Assembly (NCBI RefSeq): GCF_000319385.1
Contig: NC_019566.1
Coordinates: 1,379,266-1,443,265 of the forward strand
Length of the DNA: 64,000 nt
Direction: 5' to 3'
Origin: Candidatus Endolissoclinum faulkneri L2
GTDB taxonomy: Bacteria; Pseudomonadota; Alphaproteobacteria; Thalassobaculales; Thalassobaculaceae
Made by a program: the position numbers and the translations under genes. Shown here piece by piece: positions 9,864-23,400 of the stretch. The notes below the pieces were generated by a model. That model saw only the letters and a program-made list of their open reading frames with translations. It had not been told where the DNA came from and did no database searches. Position 1 is the stretch's first letter, and each line of letters starts with the position of its first letter.

Positions 9864-11418
9864 AACAGTAGGCCCCGATACTACAAAAATAAAAATTTCA
9901 TTTTATCACTCCTGAAGTAGCGATTAGGAGCATTAATTATAATGAAATATCACCCAACTAGTTTTTTTTATGCTAAAATTAATTAGGTCTAATAAAAAAA
10001 AAGATATGCTGTAAGGCTTGATAGCACATTAACAGTAGGGTTTATTTATAATCAATCGTTATTAGCTTCTTAAAAGCGCTGCTTATAAAGCTTTCCCTAT
10101 CCTCAATATAAGGATCATATCTAAGCAATATTCAACACTTTTTTAGTCACTGCTAGAAAAAAAATAATGTACAATAAATTATTGCTAATAAAATTTTCCA
10201 ATGTATTAATATACCGGCATGCTAATATTGTGTATGCACACAATAAGGCATGAATAATTTACAGATTTTAGTATCTACTCGGCGTAATATATTAGAAGTA
10301 TATATATTCTTAATGTCCATCTCTGAATAAATCTAAGAAGCCGTAATTAAAGTCAGCGAATTGCATCAAAAAAAAGATCATATCTTTAATTGATTTTTAT
10401 TGACGTTAACTAAAGGATATTGACTTATCCTGCGAGTAATTTAAGCAATCTATCTTACTAAGATGGATAACTAACATTATAAATTAAAAGTAAAAATTAA
10501 AAATTTAATTAACACTTATATCCTATAGCAAGCTTTGCTTGCTATAGGATATAAGTGTTAATTACAACAAGATTTTCTTACAGCGTAAGATAAAAATATA
10601 ACTTTTCAAGTAATAAAGAAAAAAATACTAGTAGTCCTTTAAATAAGGATCCGCCTAAAAAAAATAAATCATATTTAAATCAAGCAACATCGTTATTATT
10701 AAAAAATTTTGACTATTATAAAGAAGATTAGCTAATAAATTTTTTTACTAAAAGTAAAATACATGTTTGAAAATTATAAACATTAAATTAATGACATAAC
10801 TATCCATTAAAACTACTGTATAATTACTTTAACTTAAATTGTCCATAATTATTATTTTAGCTATACTTTATCTAATATCTAAAGTAAGGATAGATTGAAT
10901 ATCGGTATTCGGATAGATAGCTAAAGAAATAGCTTATTTTTATATCTATAGCATTACTAAGCTAAAAGTAATTAAATTAAAGATATGTAAGACGTTAGTC
11001 TATATCGTAAATAAAATTCAACAAGTTTTCTGCTTAGAAGAAAGCAGTAATTAATTGAAAATTATAATAATCAAATAGCACAATATCGACCATATGTAAT
11101 CTTGACTTAAGATACTAGTAACAGTTATTTCTTTATAATATATTTTACTTTTATCTTATCAATTTTTATTCAAACTATCTTTAATAATCTTAGTCTTGAA
11201 AGTTAAATATTTTAAATCTCGTATTAATTAATATCAATTAATTTTAAATTATACAATTGTCAAAATACCAATGGACTAATATTTTCATAATAAAAATAAT
11301 ACATAAATTACTAAATGGCAAAATTATTAATCTAATTAATCATCTTCGAAATAAAATTTTCTTGTATTATCCAACTATAAATCACTTAAAAAGTTTAATT
11401 TATTCATGTATTCAAGCA
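9864..11418. other. Gene-poor AT-rich region with one strong hairpin
   Basis: This gap of about 1.55 kb lies between the end of the large PKS gene and the ECH2 gene. It holds the long perfect hairpin at 10506-10564. The minus strand also has AGGAG before a seven-codon frame at 9901-9881 that ends at TAG, just upstream of the ECH2 start. I see no other gene, tRNA or repeat. Confidence 0.55.
10506..10564 (-). terminator. 28-bp perfect hairpin, probable terminator of the PKS operon
   Basis: Arms 10506-10533 and 10537-10564 are fully complementary around a three-base loop. Read on the minus strand, the hairpin is followed by a T-rich tail (AAATTTTTAATTTTTACTTTT). It lies about 850 bases beyond the stop of the 6545-residue PKS gene. 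The hairpin plus T-tract suggests a Rho-independent terminator separating the PKS genes from the ECH2/acyltransferase pair. Confidence 0.65.
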
Positions 11419-14400
11419 TTACCTATCGGTACTAGCTGCATTAAGATGCTTATATAAAATATCAATTAAAGCATTAATATTTGCAAGACCAACTAAATCA
11501 CGTGGTGGTATATCCAATCCTAACTCCTCCATCGCAGCCAAAGTAACTTCAACTCGATCTAATGAGGTCGCACCTAAGTCAGTCATGCTAGCCTCTGGCA
11601 TAATTTCTTCTGCTGGTACATCAACTAAACCTTTACGAATATTATCTAGCACTACATTAACCACATGCTCACGAGTTATTATTTTTCTAGGTGTAATACA
11701 CAAAAAAGAATGAATTGCTTCTACTACTTGGTTTATATTCGGCTCTAACACAAGCGAAAAATGATCGCAGTCAACAGTAAAAATTTTTAACATACCACCT
11801 ACTAACCTATCCCAGCCAAATCGATAATCGCCATCTGTTAGAAAAGCAGGTAAACCAAGCGGGTTATCCTTTGGGGCCATGCCCTGTTCACAACGAATCA
11901 GCATAGTTTTCAACGCCGGATTAATTGGTGATGTATTGTAAGCTGCTAGTGCCCTACCGATAGTGCTAGCAACTACTTCCATACCTTTGATCATTGCGTG
12001 TAACTCTTCACGCTTCATTGGTGGAGAAGATGTAGAAAAAAGGTGATCGAGCACAATGTCAAGCCACAAATCTTTATTGCTGTCGGTTAATGCTCCTAAT
12101 TCTAACATTTCCGCACCACCCCAAATACTACTTAACCAATTCGCAGCAAGACGGTATACAAAACCACCACCAAAGGCTAAATCCATACCCTTTAAGCTAT
12201 CAGTACCTGGCGCATTGGCATCAAGTAATATTAAGCTTGCCGCCGGACGTCCACGCTCAGAAAGGATACGAGCTACTTCAAAAGCAATAGCTCCACCACC
12301 AGAGTAACCTCCAAGATTATATTGCCCGATTGGGCATACTTGCTCCAAAAGATCAGCATAAATATTAGCAAAATCTTCGATCATACTAGGTATCGGCTGG
12401 TCGCCGTGTAAACCAGGAGCCTCAAAAGCATAAACTGGAATTTCTGCGGCTAACCTTCCACCTAAATTTACAGCCCAACTCACTTCCCCCGGTGCACCAT
12501 GAACAAAAAACAGTGGAGGTATTGACTGCAATGTACCCATTCCAGTCTCACGAATTGCTACTAAAGGTGAACGTGGCAAAACCGTTGTTGTCGTCGACCT
12601 AGCAGTATCAGTGCTAGCACTAAGAGCTTTTGCTAAAGCAGAGATACTGCAATGTTGCCATAGTATGGTAACAGGAACTGGCCTTTTTACTAAGCTTTCT
12701 AGCCGTCGAGCAATTTCAAGCCCAGAAACAGAATTCATACCTAATTCATACAATGGTTTTTCGTCAGAAATTTCCTTAGACATCAGACCAAGAACAAGCG
12801 AAACCAAAGAACGTATTGATTCTATAAGCTTACTATCAACTGAAGGTTCTGGTAATGATAGAGACAAGGTACTTGATTTACTTGGAATTGTTAATGAGTC
12901 GGTGGGCAAGCAATCTGGAATTGCTGAATCAACTGCTACGATAATTCTACCTACCGCTTTGCGGCTAGCCATGCGTCGATATGCATCGACAATATGCTCA
13001 AATCGATATACACTATCAACTAGGGGATGTATTTTATTGTCTGCTAATACTTGCGCAAGATCATCCATCGCTACTGCCGTACGCTGTGGAGTAGCCATAA
13101 CCCGGCCAAGATTGACAGTAATAATGCTTTGGTTATCCATAAGGCGAGAAAGATCAACTCTTCCAGATGCCATTAGTCCAGCCAATGCGATTTCGACATA
13201 CCTACCGCCAGGAGCCAGAGAGTTAATTCCTTCTTGAATCGCCGAACCACCAAGCAAATTTATCACCACATCAGCACCAATCCCGTTAGTTTGTTCAAGG
13301 ACCCAAGCGGCGACCACATCAGTACCAGCGTTGTAATCTATAACTACTGCTCCAAGCGCCTCTATAGCTGCAATCTTCGTTGAAGAACCAACAGTCGCTA
13401 ATACCTTAGCTCCTACGGCTTTAGCTAACTGAACTAAAATTGGCCCAACACCACCAGCTGCAGAAGTTACCAGCAATGTTTCTCCTGATGCAAGATCAGC
13501 TCTATTAAGTGCATAACGCCCAGTTAAATAAGCAATTGGTAAAGCTACGGCTTGAACAGAATCCAAATCGTCTGGAATTGGTGCAGTTAAAGATGCAGGT
13601 AATGTCACATATTCTGCATGGCCACCACGCCCACCCGTAATCGCAACAACACGATCACCAATATTACGTTCTTTCACCTTAGCTCCAACAGATATAATTC
13701 TACCAACCACCTCCATGCCAGGTGTAAATGGATAAGGCGGTAAATTTGGATAGCTACCTCTCAAGCTAAGAAGATCACCAAAATTAAGCGAAAAAGTTTC
13801 TACACAAATGCCTACTTCGTCAGGCAGTGGTACTCCGCGCGGAACCTGCTGAACAATAATATCATCAACGTCCGATGGGCGATAAATTCGTACTGCCTGA
13901 TAAGTTTTTGCATTAGAGTCACTAATATTTGTTTCTGTCAAAACGGTGGCGCTCTTTGAAGATGATACTACTGTGTCAATCCAACATCTTCGTCTCTCAA
14001 AAGGATATGTGGGCAAAGATACTGGAATAGGCACTGCGTCCTGCCAATAGGCGCGCCAATCTATCGGCGCTCCCTGGACCCAAGCTTTAGCAAAATCTTG
14101 CGCTGAAGCAGACATACTAGGAGTAGCAAGAGAACGGCTATTAGCCTTACCTTGGGCTACACTTTTACACTTTTCACCTGATGAAAAAGCCCGCAATCGT
14201 TGCACCAAGGTTTGACGATCCTCAGCCACAATCGCCAGTCGAAAAGCCATCGCTTCACGACCAACCTGTAACGTCCAAGCAACTGACGAAATTAAATTTT
14301 GCCCCTTATCTAAGTAATCAGCTAATCTTCCAGCCATTTCTAGCAGTTGTTCAGATTTCTTTGCAGAAAGAGGAAAAACTTGTGCCACAGAACCGACAGA

Positions 14401-17400
14401 AGAGGAAACTTTTCCAATCATTGGCGCCTCAGCGACAACCAATACAGCACTTGATCCACCTGCACCACTAGCAGTAATAGTAGCGATGCGAGGTTCATCA
14501 CCCCTAGCCCATGGAGTTACTGTGTCTGAGAAAACAAATTTATCTAATTCTACATCTGGATGTAATTGGACTGGAAGCGCGAAAGGAAGTATCTTTTCTT
14601 GTTCTAGCTGAAGAACCACTTTAGATAATTGTGCTAAACCTGATGCTGCTGAAAGATGTCCAATAATCCCCTTTAAAGTTCCAAGTCGACGCGATCCGCT
14701 CGCTGAATTATACACCATAGACAAAGCACTTGCCTCTGCAGGATCGCCAATGGGAGAACCGGCAGCCTGTGCCTCAATATAACTGATAGCATCAGGAGAA
14801 ACTTTGGCGTTATCCAAAGCAACACTAATCAGTTCAGCCATTGAAGCTGGACTTGGTAACATGTATCCAGTAGAAAGTCCATTTGATCCAGAAGCACCTC
14901 CAAGAATTATTGCTCGCACACGATCTCCATCACGCTCAGCATCTGATAATCGCTTAAGTACGACTGCACCAACGCCATCACCCTCAACAAAACCGTCAGC
15001 CCTAGCATCAAACGGTCTGCCTATACCATTAGGTGATAGCAAACCCATTGCCGCCATAGCGCGTTGATTCTGCGGATGTAAAAGCAAATGAACGCCGCCT
15101 GCTATCGCTGCGTCGATTACGCGATTACGCAGAGCATCAATAGCTAACAATATTGCGTGTAATCCAGCAGAACAAGCAGTATCAACTGCAATACTTGGGC
15201 CTCGAAAATCAAGTTGATGCGAAACCCTGTTAGCAATCGACCAAAAAGACGATCCAGCCAAACCGCTACCACCGGATGCTAAATCCAACGTCCCGATACG
15301 CTGGTAATCAGTACGCATAGCACCAGTATAAACTCCAACTCGACGCCGATCTCCACCGAGCTGCCGAGGAGTAGTTGCTGCATTTTCTATAGCTGCCCAA
15401 ACAGTTTCTAAAAATATTCGCTCCTGTGGATCCATAGCTGCTGCTTCAGCCGGAGAAATTTGAAAGAAAAGCGGATCAAATCGATCAACGTGTTCGATTA
15501 TCGCAGCATTATGCGCACCTGGTTCAGGCGCAGCAAAATATGGCCAACGCTCTTCTGGGATCATGCAAGCCACGCATTCACCCGTAATAAGAGTATTCCA
15601 AAAATCCGCCTCATTCTCCCCTTTAGGATAGCGCCCAGCCATACCAACAATAGCAATAGGTTCTAGATTTCTAATATTAAGGGAAGAAGACAACGCTAAC
15701 TCATCTGTTACAGGAGCAATATTGACCGAAGATACTGCAGCGTCCAAGTTACTAAGGGAAGGAGTAGAAGTAATAGTACGGTTAGTGTTTGTAATAACTT
15801 CAAAAGTATTAGATGCAAACTTATCATCACTAAAATTAGCAGCAATTTCCACTGGCTTTTCTCGCAATAACACCTGAGCAAAACCATATAATGTAACGCC
15901 CTCAAACAATAATGAAGTGGGGAATGCACCAATTTTATTCTCTATCTTAGCCCGAATATCCATGGCGACTAAAGAGTCAACCCCATAAGCTTCATACGGT
16001 TCATCTACCGCAAGCTCCGAAGGGCTAAGTTTTAATGCTTTACTGAAAATATCGCGCAACCAATTAATCAAACCACTATTAGTCATATTAACCGCTGGCG
16101 TTGAACAAACGTTAGAAGAAGACTCAGACTTAACGCGATAACCTGGCATCCAGCCATTAGATACCGCAGCGATAATACTTTGACCACTCTCTGGGCCAAG
16201 CTCACCAAACGCTGAGGATATAAATCCAGCTCTACTGAGCAGACCACGCCATCCCGATACGTCGAGGAGCGGACCTCCATGAGGCATTCTTGCTGCTGAG
16301 TCCGTATATGCCCACCAACCCTCTGTTAACCCAAAGGTTAAAGTTGCTAAGTCTGATCTCGCCGTCATTTCATTCAACAACAATACCCCGCCCGGAGCCA
16401 AAAGTGCTTTGACATGATCAACAGCCCGAGAAAGATCAGAAGTAGCGTGTAATACATTAGAAGCGATCACCAAATCATAAGCCCCGCATACAAAACCCTG
16501 CTTAATGGGATCAGCATTAATATCAAGAACAGAAAAACTTATTTGGGGCTTATTCGCAAAAAGTGCTCGAGCTGGATCAAGAAAAATAGATGACACATCT
16601 GTCATAGTGTAATCAAAATCTTGACCAGAAGCTGATAAAGCCTCAGCAATAGCAACTGTTGCGCCACCAGTACCAGCGCCTACCTCTATCACTTTTAAAA
16701 GCCTATCTGGCATAGCCATAGATAAGGTAGCAGCTGCTAACATTGCGTTATACGGGTCCGAAGAAGGGTTATCACGATATACAGCTTCCACCAGTGAAGC
16801 CGATCCCTTGGGAAATAATACATCCGTCGCCTTACGAAGGTCAGTAAGCACGGCAGTTAATCCATCAAGACAAGTCTCTAACAATTTTAGATGAGCAGAC
16901 AATAAAACTACTTTTGGACGCTCGGGTGCTTTCATGGTAGAATTTACTCTTAGAGTAACCATACCATCACGCATAATTAATACACCAGACCTTGCCATTA
17001 TATCAAATAGAGCTGTCAGTAAACGACTATAGTTAGGATGTACGCCAAGATGGGTAGCAATATCTTCTAACTTCTTGGTTCCCTTTTGCAAAGCTGCTAG
17101 TTTACCAAAGATGTCAATTAATTTAAGGCGACCATATTCTTCAATTGCCAATACATCTGCGACAGCAATACTTAATCTTTCTTCATCTAAATTAGGCCAG
17201 CTGTTCAGGCTAGCAAGTGCGTTTATTCCTAATTTTTCCGAAATAGGTAATACTTTTGGTGGAAATAAAATACGAGTTACATCATTTTCTACTTGAGATA
17301 AACCAGTAGCGGTAAAACGCATAACAGCTGCTATCTTTATATCACGACCTAGCAGCCAGCGAAAAACAGCTAATCCATCTTCAGTACTAATAGGATCTAC

Positions 17401-20400
17401 TCCAGCCGCAATAGCCCTAGCGCGATAATCATCGCGCGCCACTATCCCCGTCTCCCCCCAGAAACCCCAATTAATCACCGATACTCTAACACCTTTACGA
17501 CGCCCCCATGATAAAGCCCAAGCATCAATAAATGTGCAGCCTGCTGCATAGTTTGCTTGACCTGGATTGCAAGTTAAAGAATTACTAGAAGAAAATATAG
17601 CTAACCAGTCTGGCCGACGCTCTCCTAAAGCTTGTTCCAAAGCTACTGCGGTGCGCGATTTATTAACTAAGGCACGATCCAGAGTCTCAGCATCCATAGT
17701 TTCCACCAAGGTGTCTGACAACACAATAGCAGCATGGATTATCCCGACAATTCGCCCCCACTTACTCTCAACAACTTCCACTACATGACTCAATGCAAAC
17801 GAATCAGTAGCATCAACCTGACAATACCACGCAATACCTCCTGCTGCTTTCACTCTATCCTTAGCTGCACGAATATCGTCATTTTCTTTCCGTCGACCAA
17901 TCCAAACAATACGAGCTGCATAACGCTGAGCAAGATCAAAACTTATTGCTTGTCCAATGCCACCGGCACCTCCAAGGATGAGAACGACACTACCTGTATC
18001 TAGGTGGAAATCTGCTTCGCCTTCAAAATTCAACTCACTAAGTCGGCTAACAAAGCGCCGGCCATCACGATAAGCTATATCATTTAATTCACCCCCGCCA
18101 TCAGCAAGCAGCAATCTTTGATGAGCTCGGCTATCAGCAATATTTTCCTGATCAATAAGTGGTAAATCAATCACTAATGGATTAAGTGCGGGATGCTCCC
18201 GAGCCAAAGTACGAACAAAGCCAGACAAAGCTGCAAATGAATAGTCTTGATAATCATCATTTACCAAGCTATGAACACCACGGGTAACTACTCGCAAACA
18301 TCTGGTAATACCACTGGCAATTAAAAATTTAGATAGCTCTAGCAGCCGGTGCACTCCATCAACTTCGGCATCTTCTAATTTAACTGGATGGCGATCAGAG
18401 AAGGCAACAAAAACAATCGTACGTGCTTCATCAATCTCAAATTTCCAATTCGATAAGTCTAAAATATAAGCTTTCTGCCCTAATAAATTTACTTCATTAA
18501 CTAAATTTCTTGCCCAAGATGTTGCAATGCTTCCTCCAGTTGCTATTAATATAGCAACTGGTCCTTGAAGAGGGGTTAACTGTGAACTTTCAGCAACCCA
18601 ATAGCGCTGTAAAAGAAAAGTTTTAGCAATTTCAATGGACGATTCTGACATCTTAGCACAAAGACCAGAAATTTTTGCTACCAGCATATCATTGGCTGTG
18701 AATAGCTCGGTATTAGCAATAATCGCTCCTGGTTCACTATCTTGACACAAGGATAGACGAGCTTTCGTTGCGCAAGCAATATTTGAACGAACGTAAGCAC
18801 GCTTTAAGCTAGTAGGCATCAATAGCATACCAGGATTACCGCGTTCTATAGCAAAAGCAGCCAATGCATGTAAGGCAGCGTCCAGAATGCCAACTGCTGC
18901 GATATCAATTATTTCTTCACTTAAAATTTTAGTAGGGGGAGTAAAAGTTACTAGAGCTTCATCACCAACCACGCGTACCGATTTTACGCGATGAAATTCG
19001 GGGCCGTAAACAATGCTAGTGTCTTTCAGGAAGTCATAAATTTGTGAAGATTCAATCTTATTTCCACCAACAGGCATCGCCGAAGATTCAACTTCTGGAC
19101 AGACTCCTGTAGTGCGAGTGCCAGTAACAGCACCACTCATCATAGTAAAACGACCATCAGCAGAATTTACTAAATTGATATCAAGACCGCTATCCGTAGC
19201 TTCCACCGGAAAGTGCCAAATTAAATCAGAAACCATCACCCAGTCATCTTGTCCTTGACATGCTATAACTAAAGCAGTAACGCCTGGTAATATACAACGA
19301 CCAGCAACCTTGTGCCCAACAAGGATTGGATGATTTGAAGAAAGAACAAGTGAAGCAACAGGCTTAGCTAAAACAGGTGTAGAATTCACCCAAAAACGAC
19401 GATGATCAAATGGATAACCCGGTAAATCAGCGATACCTCCTCTCGGCAATGCTTGCCAAGATGGCTTTCCTCCGCTAAGAAATAGTCTTACATCATCGAT
19501 AAAAGAATCCGGTACTTGATCACCTACAGCTGTATCAAGATTTGTCTCTTTTCTTGAGATTAAACAAAGAGAATTAAGTAAGCTAGAACGTGAACCAGCT
19601 ACAACCACACAACGACTATTAAAGACGGTTCTACGTACAGCTAAAGTGTAAGCAACATCAACTAAGATAGCATCCTGAGCAATACCATTAGCCAACGTTG
19701 CTGCTAGCCGCCGCAAAGCTACCTGGGATGGAGCCGATAGCGGAAACACCAACAAGTTAGCTAAGATAACAGGCATTGATATTTTGGGAGGAGGGCCAAG
19801 CACCATATGTGCGTTAGTGCCACTAAATCCGAAAGAACTAACTGCCGCTAATGGACGTTCAGGATCCATAGAATGAAGACTAGTTGCAACTCGAAAAGGA
19901 GTATCCTCAAAAGAGATATGAGTATTTGGTTGGCTGAAATTTAAGCTAGGCGGAATTTTACCATAACGCAAGGATAGGGCTACCTTTATCAACCCAGCCA
20001 TACCGGAAGCTGCTAACGTATGACCAATATTCGTCTTCACTGAGCCTATAGCTACTGATTCACGCTCACTTGGCGGAATACCACTCTCGGTAAAAGCTTG
20101 AGTCAAAGCTGAAACCTCAATAGGATCGCCAAGTTTGGTACCAGTACCGTGTGCTTCAACCAAACCAATACGTTGAACATCAATTCCAGCGCGAGCGTAA
20201 AGCCCAGCTTCTAGACGTGCTTGAGAAGCAGCACTAGGTGCTGTAATTGAAGTAGTACGTCCGTCTTGATTGACCGCTGAACCAAGAATGGTAGCGTAGA
20301 TGCGATCACAATCCGCAATAGCCTTGGCTAGTGGTTTTAAAACTACTACCCCCAAACCTTCACCTGGCACAAAACCATCGGCCGCATTATCGAATGTCTT

Positions 20401-23400
20401 GCAAAGTCCATCCGGTGCTAACATACCAGAAGCTGCGGTCATTACATGCATCTGAGGCGTTAACATCAGATTAATACCACCAGCTAACGCTATCTCACAC
20501 TCCCCATCTAATAAACTGCGTACAGCATAATGAGTTGCTACTAAACCAGAAGAACAGGCAGTATCAATCGCTAGACTGGGTCCTTTAAGGTCAAGAAAAT
20601 AAGCAAGCCGCGCTGCTAACACCGAAGATGTGTTACCCAATAACATCTGCCCAGACAATTCAACGCCATCACGCGGCAGCAAATTAACATAATCGCTCTG
20701 CCCACCGCCAACAAATATCCCACATGCTACTCCCTTTATACCTTCACGACTAAGTCCAGCATCCTCGAAAGCATGCCATCCTTCCTCCAAGAATAAACGC
20801 TGTTGCGGATCCATAACCTCGGCTTCCTTTGGTGACAATCCAAAGAAAAGGGGGTCAAATCGGTCCACATCAGAAATAAAGCCGCCCCAACGAACAGCTG
20901 AACATTGAGAAGGGTCAGTTAGAGTAGCGATATTCTCCTCAACCGACCAACGATCTGTTGGTACCTCGCTGATGGCTGAACGGCCATCACAGATTAACTT
21001 CCAGAAGTCCTTAACTGAATCTGCTTTAGGATAACGTGCGGCAATACCAATAATAGCAACAGCTTCATTCGCTAAAGAATCAGTGGTATTAGTTGTTAAA
21101 TTTGATGATACAGCGTGGATCATTTCTTGAGAATCCAAAGTATTATTCGATGGGCTAACACCACTTCCTCCAGGGCTATTATCTGGCCCAGCATTTAAAG
21201 CAGAAGCAATAGCAATAATCCCTTTAAAAGTCATTAAGCGATGTGCTGTCATGTCGCTGCCAAAGGAACGATTCAAGCGATAAGCTATTTCTCCAGCTTG
21301 TACCAGATCTATTCCTAGCTCATTTAGCGGCACATCAAGAGTTAGTGCATTGGAGTCAACGCTTAGTACTTCAGCGACAATCGATCGCACGGCAATTAAT
21401 ACTTTATCATTGTTCTCAATTTCATTCTGATGTGGGGAATTAATATTGCTAGATCTTTCAATACTCTTTGTCTCAAGAAATGATGCATTAGAAACAAGGT
21501 CAACAGATTGTGAATTCTTACCTGAAGCTAAGAAAGCTGCTAGTGCATTAAGATCTGCACAACGGCTAATTTGTTCAAATGTCGGACGAAAACCAATTTT
21601 TATTGCTATATCATCAATGATTTTCGCTGCAGACTCTGGATCAATATGAAAATCAGTAATAGGTGCACTAGGATCGATAGATTCTTCTGATTTTCCTAGA
21701 GAAATTCCAATTCGCTCACGTAAAAAGTTTAAAATAGGAGCAGCTTCTTCAGAAAGCTTTACAGACGAAGATGGATCGGCCATCGGCGCTGTAAAACGAT
21801 TAGACAAAGACGCAGCTACGTAATTAGCAAGATCCATAATGGTAGGATAATCGTACAATCTAGCTGCCTGCATACCAATACCATAGATGTCATTGATATT
21901 TTGTACCACTTCAACCGCCAAGATTGAATCTAGCCCAAGATCGCCAAAACCTGATGTTTCATCCAATACTTCAGGCTCTACATAAAGAGCTTCAGCAACA
22001 ATACGACGAATCTCAAGTAATACGACATCAGCATTTTGTGAAACAGGAGAAGATAGAGAAGTAGATGGCTGAACAATGGATTTGGGTACTGGATTGACAA
22101 AATGATCAGTGACACTTGAGCTTGCAACAAATTTAGCTAATGCTTCGACTGTTGGATAATCATAAAGACGAGCAGCCTGAAGCTTAGTGCCAAAAGTCTG
22201 ATTGATCTCCTGCACTAATTCAACAGCCAAAATAGAATCAAGGCCAATATCGGATAATCCAGCAGTACGATCAATTGTCCCCGCTTCTACGTACAAAGCA
22301 CTTGCCACTAAGTCAGTGATACGATCACCAATCTCTGATTGATCATATTGCAACGCGTTAGGAATGACAGGATTGATTGAGGATGACGATGACGCTAAAG
22401 ATGATTCTTTAGATGATTCTGAGGATGACGCTAAAGATGATTCTTTAGACGATTCTGAGGATGACGCTAAAGATGATTCTTTAGATGATTCTGAGGATGA
22501 CGCTAAAGATGATTCTTTAGACGATTCTGAGGATGACGCTAAAGATGATTCTTTGACCAATGTACTTGTCAAATTAGTCTGAAGATCTGAAGCAATAACT
22601 TCTTCCGTATTTAGCTTTTTCTTGAACCAGCATCTTGGGCCATCTAATGGACGTTCGGGTAATGTTATTCTCGGGCCGCTGGCCAAACCAATATCTTGCC
22701 AATCAATTTCTGTTCCAGCTACCCAAAGTCGAGCAATACGAAGCAGTTCACCTTCTTCCAAAAGCTCTCTTATCATAACATCTGTTTCCGGTCCTTTCGT
22801 CAAAGCCCCAGAACCGACTAAACCTTCGACAACACTTGCATCCGTTGCCGTTCCTTTTAACACAGCAATAGCAGTCCTTAATTGCGCAACAGCGTTATCT
22901 TCTGGCGTTACACGCACCGCAACTCGCGCAGCAAGAGGCACACGTCCCAACATTAAAGTTGCTGCAACAGCAGACAAAGGTAAAGAATGTTCAATTAAAT
23001 AGTTAACTAATATTTCACAATAAGCTATCAATCGTGTTTTGGTCATGGCAGATACTGCCAATAAGGTGCTTCGTTCTAGAAATGATGCAATAACTTGCTT
23101 CGGCGCCTCTTCAAGCACTACATGAGCATTCGCTCCACCAAAACCAAATGAACTAATACCCGCACAACGCGGTCCTGCGTTAGGTTGTTTAACCCAAGCC
23201 TCAAGGCGACTAGCGATTCGTATCAAACCATCAGATAAGTCGATTAAAGGATTAATATTCTCAACATGTAAACTAGCCGGAATAGTATGATGGCGTAATG
23301 CCTGAATTAACTTTACAAGGCCAGCTATCCCAGCTGCTGGTTCTAAATGACCAATGTTAGATTTTACTGAACCAATCGAACAAGCAGCCGTGCTATTAGT

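Noticed and set aside
11257-11457. Plus-strand open frame of 66 codons overlapping the PKS end
   Set aside because: AT-driven composition and it overlaps the conserved end of a real gene.
14740-14790. Sequencing error as the cause of the missing HGTGT in the last KS
   Set aside because: The frame is intact and several adjacent residues differ (QAAGS), so a single base error cannot explain it.
22388-22555. Possible CRISPR array
   Set aside because: The units are contiguous with no spacers and encode an in-frame protein linker.
22364-22582. Plus-strand open frame rich in Asp and Ser
   Set aside because: It is the complement of the linker repeat inside the PKS gene; low complexity and no independent signal.
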